The notes under the pieces were generated by a model that saw only the letters and a program-made list of their open reading frames with translations, searched no databases and was not told where the DNA came from. A stretch of 10,182 nucleotides of DNA, taken from assembly GCA_963926275.1 (NCBI GenBank), contig CAWUWP010000076.1:1-10182 (forward strand), given 5' to 3'. The DNA is from UBA1858 sp963926275. Its GTDB lineage: Bacteria; Pseudomonadota; Gammaproteobacteria; UBA4575. Position 1 is the stretch's first letter; every line of letters begins with the position of its first letter. The translations under genes and the position numbers were made by a program. This document shows, in pieces, positions 1 to 6,860 of this stretch.

Positions 1-33
1 ACAGTTATATATTTAGAATTAAAAGGAAATTAG

Positions 34-366
34 ATGAAACGCTTGATTCTTATTTTATTAGTACAAGTTGTATTTGCAGCAAGTGCTATCGCCGGTGGTG
101 ATGCTGCTGCTGGAAAAGAAAAATCACAAGCTTGCGTTGCTTGTCACGGTGAAGCTGGAATGAGTGCAGTTACGATGTTCCCAAATATTGCTGGCCAATA
201 TCAAGATTACTTATACATTGCACTTCAAAGTTATAAGTCTGGATCGCGAAATAATGCAATTATGAGTGGGATAGTCGCCGCACTTGATAAGCAGGATATG
301 AAAGATTTAGCCGCATACTATTCAAGCTTGAACGGTTTAGAAAGTCTAGGCCTTCCAGGCAAATAG
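34..366 (+). CDS. Exported monohaem class I cytochrome c (c4/c553-like)
   Basis: A 110-residue precursor of a periplasmic electron carrier. Residues 1-20 are a clear Sec signal peptide (MKR, hydrophobic core, then SAIA before GGDAAAG). The single haem-attachment motif CVACH is at residues 34-38 (C34, C37 bind the haem vinyls; H38 is the proximal ligand). M77 in NAIMSGIV is the likely distal ligand, followed by the family's C-terminal helix (DKQDMKDLAAYYSSL). This order matches half of a dihaem cytochrome c4 or a small c553. A good ribosome-binding site (AAAGGA, about 7 nt upstream) supports the ATG. The gene converges on ibaG. Its redox partner cannot be told from the window; delivery of electrons to a terminal oxidase is the usual role of this group but is inference here. 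Confidence 0.93.
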   Translation: MKRLILILLVQVVFAASAIAGGDAAAGKEKSQACVACHGEAGMSAVTMFPNIAGQYQDYLYIALQSYKSGSRNNAIMSGIVAALDKQDMKDLAAYYSSLNGLESLGLPGK

Positions 367-370
367 CTCA

Positions 371-406
371 AAATGCACTTAGTGGTGTGTTCTACTAAGT
401 GCGTTA
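371..406 (-). terminator. Inverted repeat between convergent genes; terminator of the ibaG side
   Basis: A perfect 9-bp stem (GCACTTAGT at 375-383, ACTAAGTGC at 394-402) encloses a 10-nt loop. Read on the - strand the stem is followed by ATTTTG, a short T-tract as expected of an intrinsic terminator for ibaG. Read on the + strand it follows the cytochrome stop codon by 8 nt but has no good T-tract (GTTAACTG), so it would be weaker in that direction. Confidence 0.7.
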
Positions 407-427
407 ACTGCAGGTTTTCGCTTGTTG

Positions 428-670
428 CTAAGCGTTATTCTGTTGCCACTCTTCTGGGGTGTAAGCCTTAATTGTTAGCGCATGTAATTCGCCACTGGCA
501 ATTTGTGCATTAACTGTCTTATAGACTAATTGATGTTCTTTAATCATGCTGAGGCCTTCGAATGCCGTGCTAATAACCGTTGCTTCATATTTGCCGCCAT
601 CGCCTGTGACTATTGCTTCTGCGTCGGTGATGCCGTCTTCTATTAATTTTTTTATTTCTGATATTTCCAT
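428..670 (-). CDS. ibaG: BolA family protein, IbaG type
   Basis: An 80-residue BolA-like protein. The C-terminal signature ELHALTIKAYTPEEW (residues 61-75) closely follows E. coli IbaG/YrbA, and the length fits (about 84 there). BolA proteins pair with monothiol glutaredoxins through a shared [2Fe-2S] cluster and take part in iron-sulfur trafficking; IbaG has been linked to acid stress. The invariant C-terminal histidine is present (H63). The loop that in E. coli IbaG reads GDGSHF is here GDGGKY (residues 23-28), so the loop histidine is replaced by lysine. The gene lies 99 nt downstream of rnd on the same strand, with no obvious ribosome-binding site before its ATG. Here it is next to rnd rather than beside murA and the mla genes as in E. 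coli. Confidence 0.92.
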   Translation of the reverse strand: MEISEIKKLIEDGITDAEAIVTGDGGKYEATVISTAFEGLSMIKEHQLVYKTVNAQIASGELHALTIKAYTPEEWQQNNA

Positions 671-769
671 AACTATAAATGCTTGATGATTATCTGTTGG
701 TAATTATTCGTTCAAGTGTAGCGCAATGGGCAGGTTTATTTGCTATCTCTGTCTGGGAGTACAAGTAAA

Positions 770-1876
770 TTACACGGGTTCTGACGCCACTATGCTAGCT
801 AACTCTTCGCCAATCTGAGGTTTTCTCCAGCCAGACTCAACTCTGCTTTGTCTGCCCAGGACTAAATTGACCAACGATTTACGATTAGCCAATAAAGAAG
901 AAGACGTATTGATCTGTTCAGCCCGATTACGAGTGAAATCCATCAGCTTTTTAATTAGCGCTCTTTGTTCTTTGCTGAGTCTATTATCAATGGGTTCCTG
1001 TAAATCCTCGACGATGTCGGTGGGAATAGGCTGTTGTAAAATTTCACATAGACTATTTGAATGGCGCATCGATTTTGGCGCATGTTCTTTTAAGCACTGT
1101 GAGATAGATTCGCCACTAAAGTCTTTTAATTGACAAGCTTCCAGAATCGCGGGATCAGTTAATATCCAGCGTCTAGGTAAGTTCTTTGTTTGTGCGGCTA
1201 GCTCACGCCAATGTGCAACTTTACGCACATAGTAAAATTGTTTTGGATTAAGTCTGCCAATTCCTTTGACTTGATTCCAAGCTTCTTCGGGAGCAACAAA
1301 ATAGTTTGATGGGTTCAATAACTTCTCACACTCTTCTGCTAACCAAGAAGTTCTATTTTCTATGTTTAAATCAGATTCCAGCTTCTCATATAGTGGCCCG
1401 AGATGAATCACATCATCTAAAGCATAGTCTATCTGAGCATCTGAGAGAGGTCGTCTTTTCCAGTCGGTACGGCTTTCTGTTTTAGCGAGATGCACTGACG
1501 ACTTTTGAGCGACTAATTCAGCGTAACTAATCTGCTCATCCAGACCTAAAATACTAGCAGCAACTTGAGTATCAAACAGCGGTTGTGGAATGAGTTGATA
1601 TTCAGCATACAATACTTCCAAGTCTTGACGGCAAGAATGGAAAATTTTCAGTTGGGAATCTTGTCGAAGTAGCTCCAGTAATGGATCAATATGGTCTAAG
1701 CTAAGCACATCGATGCATGCACTGACCTCGTCAGTAGCGATCTGGATTAAACATAGGATTGGATAGTATGTAGATTCACGCATGAACTCAGTGTCGATAG
1801 CCAGCCAGGGAGCGGGGGAAATCTGCTCTACAAATGATTCTAGATCAGCAATCGTAGTGATGACATTGGGAAGCAT
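770..1876 (-). CDS. rnd: Ribonuclease D (3'-5' exoribonuclease)
   Basis: A 368-residue DEDDy exonuclease that trims the 3' ends of tRNA precursors and other stable RNAs in the cytoplasm; E. coli RNase D has 375 residues. Exo I is IDTEFMRE (D28, E30), Exo II is IFHSCRQDLEVL (D85), and Exo III is YALDD (Y151, D155), so all metal ligands and the catalytic tyrosine are present. An HRDC domain follows at about residues 205-285 (HWRELAAQTKNLPRRWIL region), as in the bacterial enzyme. The frame stays open to a TTG at 1915, but the ATG at 1876 gives the family start (MLPNVITT, then the first strand) and avoids overlap with the divergent gene, so I chose it. No strong ribosome-binding site is visible. 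The ibaG gene follows after 99 nt. Confidence 0.95.
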   Translation of the reverse strand: MLPNVITTIADLESFVEQISPAPWLAIDTEFMRESTYYPILCLIQIATDEVSACIDVLSLDHIDPLLELLRQDSQLKIFHSCRQDLEVLYAEYQLIPQPLFDTQVAASILGLDEQISYAELVAQKSSVHLAKTESRTDWKRRPLSDAQIDYALDDVIHLGPLYEKLESDLNIENRTSWLAEECEKLLNPSNYFVAPEEAWNQVKGIGRLNPKQFYYVRKVAHWRELAAQTKNLPRRWILTDPAILEACQLKDFSGESISQCLKEHAPKSMRHSNSLCEILQQPIPTDIVEDLQEPIDNRLSKEQRALIKKLMDFTRNRAEQINTSSSLLANRKSLVNLVLGRQSRVESGWRKPQIGEELASIVASEPV

Positions 1877-1906
1877 TTTAATTAATAATTCTTTTGAGTG
1901 GTAGTA

Positions 1907-2890
1907 ATGAAGCAAGCATGGTTACGTAATTATATCGGCCTTTTCCTGCTGTGGGTGTTTACCGGCAGCTCCGTGGCATCGCTAGCGCATGCTGATTGGC
2001 AATCACTATACTATCGAGACCATCCTTTTGTAGGAAAAGTTTTCTCAACTCAAGATGGCGCCTGGATTTCACCGCAACAACTGGATGAGAATATTCAGCA
2101 AGAGCAGTTCATATTACTAGGTGAAACTCATTCGAACCCAGATCACCATATTGGCCAAGCAAATATTATTGAAAAATGGCTGTCTACAGAGCGGCCGTCA
2201 TCATTAGTGTTTGAGATGTTGGCGTATGAAGATTGGAATCAGTCGCTACATCCAGAGCATGCAGTTGGCTATACATTAGAGCAGCTGCATGAAAAGCTTG
2301 AGCAGGTATCCAGCCAATGGGACTGGGAGATTTATAAGCCAATATTGGAAATTCAAATAAAACACCAGATACTTATGCAGGGGGCAAATCTAACGCGAGC
2401 GCAGTTAGATGAATATTCCTCCGGTAAAAGCTGTGAAATGACGCGACAAGGTATGTCATTTGAGTTTTGTGATTCATTCACTGATGCTCAGCTAGACGCC
2501 ATTAAACAACTGATTTTCGATGCCCATTGTGGTTATTTGCCACTAGAACATACTCAGCCTTTGTTACGCATTCAGATGGCTAAAGATGCGTCATTTGCAC
2601 TTTCTATGGTCAATCTGGGTAGCACACATAAAGTTGCTCTTATTGCTGGCGCAGTGCATATTCGCAAAGATATCGGTGTGCCTGTACACTTGCACCGCCT
2701 GGGTCAGGAATCTGTCAGTATCGCATTTATTAATGTAAATCCTGATAAATTGGCGATAGAAGATTATGTTGATCATGCTGACTTTAATCAGCAATTTGAC
2801 TACCTTTATTTTACACCCAGTGAACGCAATCAGGACCCATGCATTGAGTTCGCCGAGCAATTAAAAAAAATGAAAAAGTTAACTAAATAG
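1907..2890 (+). CDS. Exported ChaN-family (haem-binding uptake, Tiki superfamily) protein
   Basis: A 327-residue exported protein. The N-terminus (MKQAWLRNY, hydrophobic stretch, SLAHA before DWQSLY) is a signal peptide with no lipobox cysteine, unlike lipoprotein ChaN. Family motifs follow in order: HPFVGKVF, ILLGETHSNPDHH, LVFEML, WDWEIYKPILE, HCGYLP, RIQMAKDASFA and IAGAVHIRKDIGVPVHL. These carry the paired Glu/His residues typical of the ChaN (DUF399)/TraB-Tiki fold. Campylobacter ChaN binds haem; other relatives are putative metal-dependent proteases, so the exact activity is uncertain. A GTG at 1898 is in frame but the ATG at 1907 gives a better signal peptide. The stop lies 10 nt before the GTPase gene, so the two are probably cotranscribed. 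The last glycine-rich motif reads AGAVH where relatives usually have AGNGH. Confidence 0.82.
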   Translation: MKQAWLRNYIGLFLLWVFTGSSVASLAHADWQSLYYRDHPFVGKVFSTQDGAWISPQQLDENIQQEQFILLGETHSNPDHHIGQANIIEKWLSTERPSSLVFEMLAYEDWNQSLHPEHAVGYTLEQLHEKLEQVSSQWDWEIYKPILEIQIKHQILMQGANLTRAQLDEYSSGKSCEMTRQGMSFEFCDSFTDAQLDAIKQLIFDAHCGYLPLEHTQPLLRIQMAKDASFALSMVNLGSTHKVALIAGAVHIRKDIGVPVHLHRLGQESVSIAFINVNPDKLAIEDYVDHADFNQQFDYLYFTPSERNQDPCIEFAEQLKKMKKLTK

Positions 2891-2900
2891 TCATACTGCC

Positions 2901-4319
2901 ATGCAAGATAAAATCATCAGCGATCGAGTAAAAAGCCTGCAAAAACATCTAGAACAAGAGAATCCATTATTGGTATCTGTTGTTGATAAGTTTGTGGAAT
3001 TAGACCAAGTAGGTCTCAAGCTAGGCGTGTTAAACGCACGAGATTCCTATACGACTGAAATTTCATGGTGGCCACTTATTTCAATATTGGGGACATTCTC
3101 AGCAGGCAAATCGAGTTTTATTAATCAGTATGTGGGCGACACTATTCAGAAGACAGGCAACCAAGCTGTCGATGATAAATTCACAGTGCTTTGCTTTAGT
3201 AGCGACAACTCAGTACGCATACTTCCAGGTATTGCTTTGGACGCTGATCCGCGCTTTCCGTTTTATCAAATGAGCGAAGCCATTGATAAAGTGGCAGAAG
3301 GTGAAGGCGAAAGAATTGATAGTTACCTGCAATTAAAAACCTGCCCAACAGATGTTATGCGCGGAAAGATTCTGATTGATTCACCCGGATTTGATGCAGA
3401 CTCTCAGCGTGATTCTACTTTACGTATTACTGATCATATTATTAACTTATCAGACTTGGTGTTAGTGTTCTTTGATGCTCGGCATCCAGAGCCAGGTGCA
3501 ATGAGAGATACGCTAGAACACTTGGTTGCTGGCACAGTGCGTCGTAAAGATGCCAACAAGATCATGTTTATCTTGAATCAAATTGATACAACAGCAGCAG
3601 AAGACAACTTGGAAGACGTAGTCGCTGCATGGCAACGTGCTATTGCTCAAGGCGGGTTAGTCAGTGGTAGTTTCCATACCCTATATAACGAAAATGCAGC
3701 AGTCAAAATTGAAGATGCAGGCTTAGAGCAACGATATAAAAAGAAACGTGATGCAGATCTTCATGAGATAACAAAACGGATCGCACAAGTCAGTGTAGAA
3801 CGGGCTTATCGAATTATTGGCGCATTAGAAAGTTTCTCTAATCGTATTGAAAAAGAAATTGTGCCTGAACTGCAAACGGCGGTGGGTGCATGGAGAAAAC
3901 GTGTATTGATTGCAGATGTTATTGTGTTAATTCCTTTGTTGATTTTTTTCTTGTCATACACCACCTCGCACGGTTATTGGCAAGGATTCAATTTTGTTAT
4001 TCCTGGAATGTCTGCAAGTGGCTTAATATCCAAGGTGTTGTTAGTTGTCGTAGTGGCAGTATTTGTGTTGGTTCATTTCGGCATAAGAAATTTTATGGCC
4101 ACATGGTATGCGCGTGGTTTGGCTGAAGATGGCTATTATGGAAATTTACGAGCAGCATTTCTGAAAAATACGCGGTGGTTTAAAAGTTTATTTTTTGGAC
4201 GGTTAACTGGCTGGGATCAAAAGTCTGTGGAGAAGATTAGCGAGCTGCGTGATTCAGCAGACAGTTTTGTTCAGAAACTTAACGATCAATATACTAATCC
4301 ATCAGGTAATTCTTCGTAA
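2901..4319 (+). CDS. Dynamin/EHD-like membrane-anchored GTPase
   Basis: A 472-residue protein with an N-terminal GTPase domain and a membrane-anchored C-terminus. The P-loop is GTFSAGKS (64-71). The G2 region GNQAVDDKFTV (86-96) resembles the EHD signature ending TTDRF. G3 is DSPGF (160-164). FFDARHPEPGAM (190-201) matches the EHD stretch FDAHKLDISDE. G4 is NQID (226-229) rather than NKxD. Helical segments lead to two membrane spans at about 335-354 and 377-397, followed by a basic, soluble tail. Dynamin-superfamily GTPases reshape or tether membranes; the substrate membrane here is presumably the inner membrane, by inference. The ATG has no clear ribosome-binding site and may be translated by coupling to the chaN-like gene 10 nt upstream. 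The family is certain at the level of P-loop GTPase and likely as dynamin-like; the cellular role is unknown. Confidence 0.85.
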   Translation: MQDKIISDRVKSLQKHLEQENPLLVSVVDKFVELDQVGLKLGVLNARDSYTTEISWWPLISILGTFSAGKSSFINQYVGDTIQKTGNQAVDDKFTVLCFSSDNSVRILPGIALDADPRFPFYQMSEAIDKVAEGEGERIDSYLQLKTCPTDVMRGKILIDSPGFDADSQRDSTLRITDHIINLSDLVLVFFDARHPEPGAMRDTLEHLVAGTVRRKDANKIMFILNQIDTTAAEDNLEDVVAAWQRAIAQGGLVSGSFHTLYNENAAVKIEDAGLEQRYKKKRDADLHEITKRIAQVSVERAYRIIGALESFSNRIEKEIVPELQTAVGAWRKRVLIADVIVLIPLLIFFLSYTTSHGYWQGFNFVIPGMSASGLISKVLLVVVVAVFVLVHFGIRNFMATWYARGLAEDGYYGNLRAAFLKNTRWFKSLFFGRLTGWDQKSVEKISELRDSADSFVQKLNDQYTNPSGNSS

Positions 4320-4340
4320 GTCATATCATTCTTGTTCGAT

Positions 4341-4354
4341 CGCCATGGATGGCG
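4341..4354. repeat. Short inverted repeat
   Basis: CGCCAT and ATGGCG flank a GG centre, 22 nt after the GTPase stop codon. As a hairpin it would have about four G/C pairs and a six-base loop. It may add to transcript-end structure with the following repeat, but there is no T-tract. Confidence 0.4.
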
Positions 4355-4359
4355 AAATT

Positions 4360-4386
4360 ACTAGAAATTCAGATGCAGTTTCTAGT
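4360..4386. repeat. Perfect 8-bp inverted repeat, possible 3' hairpin
   Basis: ACTAGAAA (4360-4367) and TTTCTAGT (4379-4386) form a perfect stem around an 11-nt loop in the 135-nt space between the GTPase and the permease. It lacks a following T-run on either strand, so it is not a textbook intrinsic terminator. It could be a transcript-stabilising hairpin or a protein-binding site. Confidence 0.5.
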
Positions 4387-4454
4387 TAATGCGAGGATCT
4401 TGCCACATAAAATCTTCTTGGTAACTGAGCCAATGATAATTATCGGCTATTCAA

Positions 4455-5366
4455 TTGAACGTTATTGAAAATAAAAATTTATCGCTAGGCTTTGCGTTGG
4501 CTGGATTCGGCACACTATTATTTTCGTTAAAATCTATTTTCATTAAATTCCTTTACGCACAAGATATGGATGCGGATGAGGTGTTGGTAATGCGCATGGC
4601 AATGTCATTGCCGATTTATGTCTTGGTGTTGGTTTGGTCGTTACGCAGAAATTCTGCTAATACAAACTTAAACCTGTCGATAATAGCGAAAATATTCATG
4701 CTGGGTTTTTTTGGTTATTACTTGGCTTCGTTATTGGACTTGATGAGCTTAGAGCTTATTAGTGCGCAACTTGAACGTTTAGGATTGTTTACTTACCCAT
4801 TTATGGTCGCGTTGCTTGGTTACTTTTTCTTTAATGAAAAAATAACGCGACGAATAATATTTTCTTTGGTTATTACCTATGTCGGTCTGTATGTAGTGAT
4901 GGGGCACGAGTTGAGGTTGACCGGAGAAGGTGTGGTTGAGGGCACGCTGTTAGTGTTGGGGTCTGCATTGAGTTTTTCTTTTTATGTGTTGTTTAGTAAG
5001 CGCTACATCAAGCAGTTGGGCTCTCAATTGTTCACTTGCATTGCGATGATTTCATCATGCCTATTCGGTTTACTTCATGGTGTGGTGGTACTTGAAATAG
5101 CTGATTTTTCTATCACTCAAGTGGCATGGTTCTGGTTAGTGATGTTGGTGATACTGAGTACCGTCATCCCCAGCTTTATGATGGTAGAAGCATTAGATCG
5201 AATTGGTGCGACTCAAACAGGGATTGTCGGCATGCTGGGGCCTATACTAACTATTGTGTTGGCTATCTATTTATTGGATGAGCCGTTTAGTGTGTGGTTG
5301 GCGCTGGGAGTGGCGTTGATGATGATGGGCGTAGCTAATTTAATGAGAGGCAGGAATCAAGCTTGA
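4455..5366 (+). CDS. DMT-superfamily permease (two EamA domains)
   Basis: A 303-residue inner-membrane protein made almost wholly of hydrophobic helices, consistent with the ten-helix drug/metabolite transporter fold built from two EamA repeats. The first repeat ends FFNEKITRRIIFSLVITYVG (about residues 125-144). The second ends LLDEPFSVWLALGVALMMMG (about residues 275-294). Both show the acidic residue followed by the last helix that marks EamA. The substrate cannot be inferred; relatives export amino acids, nucleotides or other metabolites. The start is a TTG: an in-frame stop lies at 4437-4439 and the next ATG (about residue 38) would remove the first helix. No good ribosome-binding site precedes it. 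The gene stands alone and converges on mreD. Confidence 0.88.
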   Translation: MNVIENKNLSLGFALAGFGTLLFSLKSIFIKFLYAQDMDADEVLVMRMAMSLPIYVLVLVWSLRRNSANTNLNLSIIAKIFMLGFFGYYLASLLDLMSLELISAQLERLGLFTYPFMVALLGYFFFNEKITRRIIFSLVITYVGLYVVMGHELRLTGEGVVEGTLLVLGSALSFSFYVLFSKRYIKQLGSQLFTCIAMISSCLFGLLHGVVVLEIADFSITQVAWFWLVMLVILSTVIPSFMMVEALDRIGATQTGIVGMLGPILTIVLAIYLLDEPFSVWLALGVALMMMGVANLMRGRNQA

Positions 5367-5417
5367 TGATGGTGAGATAACGATAAATTGAATAACTTAA
5401 GCTTACAGGGATAGAAT

Positions 5418-5903
5418 TTAATCTAAATCTGAAGTTCTTCTCACCGCGCGCATGACAATATATATCCACGGCCAAACTAATGCACTGGTTAATGCCGGTG
5501 ACCAATAGGTCCAAGATTCCGGGTCTTGTCCTAATACGCCATACACCCAAAGCGAAATACTCATATGGGGTAGCAATATCATGGCAATAAATAAAGCTTG
5601 TTGGTGCAGTGGATAGATTCGGACACGCTGATAGAAACGAATACTAATAAAGGCAGTTAGTGCAAAGCCTAAGGCATGTTGTGCAAGCAACGCTCCGCGT
5701 AACACATCTACGATTAATCCTAACCCCCATGCAGAACTGACACTGATCCACCTGGGTGTCGTCATGCTCCAGTAGATCACTAATAATAAAATCCATTCAG
5801 GACGAAATGGTTCAGCCCATACTGGAATTGGCATGATGGTCAATAAGGTAGCAATAATAAAAGAGCCAATCAAAACATAATATGTTCGTGTTGTTCTGCG
5901 CAT
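5418..5903 (-). CDS. mreD: Rod shape-determining protein MreD
   Basis: A 161-residue integral membrane protein, close in length to E. coli MreD (162). Hydrophobic segments run through the whole chain. Recognisable family stretches include IMPIPVW, FRPEWILLLVIYW (about residues 33-45), GLIVDVLRGALLAQHALGFAL and the C-terminal WPWIYIVMRAVRR. MreD is an inner-membrane partner of MreC and MreB in the elongasome that guides lateral peptidoglycan synthesis with RodA/PBP2. The ATG lies one nucleotide after the mreC stop (TAATATG), so translation is probably coupled. It is the last gene of the operon; the 51 nt before the convergent permease hold no clear terminator. Confidence 0.95.
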   Translation of the reverse strand: MRRTTRTYYVLIGSFIIATLLTIMPIPVWAEPFRPEWILLLVIYWSMTTPRWISVSSAWGLGLIVDVLRGALLAQHALGFALTAFISIRFYQRVRIYPLHQQALFIAMILLPHMSISLWVYGVLGQDPESWTYWSPALTSALVWPWIYIVMRAVRRTSDLD

Positions 5904-5904
5904 A

Positions 5905-6822
5905 TTAGGGTGTTTCTTGTGCGGCGATTGGCTTTGTTGGTTTGCCTTCGCTGTCTGAATTATTGGTATCTTGTTTTGGGTTTGGCTGTTGTTCTTCGGG
6001 GGTGTTTGTCCACAACAGTAATACTTCGCGTATGGTGTCTAAATTAGCTAACGGGCGTGCTTCTATATGTAAAAAAGCATCGCCAGGTCGATGGTTGATC
6101 GTGGTGACTTCTGCAATAGGATATTTGGGCGGGTAACGGCCATCTAAGCCAGAAGTATGAAGTAAGTCACCCACGCGAATATCCGCAGATAATGAAACGT
6201 TTTTTAATTCGACGCGATCTGTTTTTCCGCTGCCAACAAGCAAGGCGCGCAAATTGGTTCGATTAGTTTCGGCAAGCAATGCGTGATTAGGGTCAGAAAT
6301 AAGTAAGGCGGTGGAGTGCATTGGATAGACTTCAACTATCTGGCCAATAATGCCTTTTGCTGCAACCAGAGGTTGGCCATCATACACACCTTGGCGTTTA
6401 CCTTTGTTGATGGTGATTAGCTGTCTGAATGGGTGCAGGTCAACGGACAAAATTTCAGCAATCAATACTTGTTCATGAGAGGTTTGAATCGGCGAACCTA
6501 GAAGTTGCCTCAAACGTGCATTTTCCTGTTCTAGTAGTGCTAGGCGTTGTAATTTTGCTTGGTAGAACAATGCTTGTTCGCGTAATTTTTCATTGTCAGA
6601 AATTAAATCAGTACGCGCGGCAAGATTCTCATTGAATATTTCGCTGATCGCTGAAGGTAAATGCGCCAAGTATTGAAGCGGATAAGTGGCTGTCGCGATT
6701 GAAGATCGGACCACTTGCAAATACTGGTATCGATGATCCACTGTCATTATGACAATAGAGATAATCACCAAAATAAGCAGCCGGGATGACGCGGAAGCGT
6801 CAAATGTGAATAGAGGTTTTAT
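5905..6822 (-). CDS. mreC: Rod shape-determining protein MreC, apparent ATA start
   Basis: MreC is the bitopic periplasmic scaffold of the elongasome, linking MreB/MreD to PBP2. From the proposed start the protein has 305 residues. It has a short cytoplasmic KPLFTFDAS, a membrane helix (about 14-29) ending in DHR, a coiled coil (about 65-105, with QENARLRQLLGSP) and the beta domains (NKGKRQGVYDGQPLV, GIIGQIVEV, VGDLLHTSGLDGRYP). A disordered polar tail follows from about residue 275. E. coli MreC begins MKPIFSRGPS, so the homologous start codon is ATA at 6822-6820. GGAGG (6829-6833) lies 6 nt before it. The first TTG at 6771 would cut the membrane helix in half. No ATG/GTG/TTG lies in frame between the upstream stop and that TTG. 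Identity is certain; the start is strong inference. Confidence 0.93.
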   Translation of the reverse strand: MKPLFTFDASASSRLLILVIISIVIMTVDHRYQYLQVVRSSIATATYPLQYLAHLPSAISEIFNENLAARTDLISDNEKLREQALFYQAKLQRLALLEQENARLRQLLGSPIQTSHEQVLIAEILSVDLHPFRQLITINKGKRQGVYDGQPLVAAKGIIGQIVEVYPMHSTALLISDPNHALLAETNRTNLRALLVGSGKTDRVELKNVSLSADIRVGDLLHTSGLDGRYPPKYPIAEVTTINHRPGDAFLHIEARPLANLDTIREVLLLWTNTPEEQQPNPKQDTNNSDSEGKPTKPIAAQETP

Positions 6823-6828
6823 AGTGTT

Positions 6829-6835
6829 CCTCCGA
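6829..6835 (-). promoter_or_regulatory. Ribosome-binding site of mreC
   Basis: On the - strand this reads TCGGAGG, a near-consensus Shine-Dalgarno sequence, followed by AACACT and then ATA AAA CCT. The 6-nt spacing fits initiation at the ATA and not at the TTG 57 nt further on, so it decides the start. Confidence 0.8.
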
Positions 6836-6860
6836 CCATCAAATGTGGATTGCTAACTGC

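Noticed and set aside
674..700. GATAATCATC upstream of ibaG (- strand), resembling part of a Fur box.
   Set aside because: Only one half matches well; similar AT-rich partial matches occur elsewhere in the window (for example near 7923-7932), so it is not distinguishable from background.
2861..2880. A run of eight A residues near the end of the chaN-like gene, a possible slippery site joining it to the GTPase.
   Set aside because: The frame of the GTPase has a stop at 2880-2882, so no frameshift at the run could produce a fusion; slippage would only change the last few residues.
5356..5367. Perfect 12-bp palindrome ATCAAGCTTGAT over the permease stop codon.
   Set aside because: It has no loop, so it cannot form a useful hairpin, no T-run follows, and it includes coding sequence; chance is the simplest explanation.
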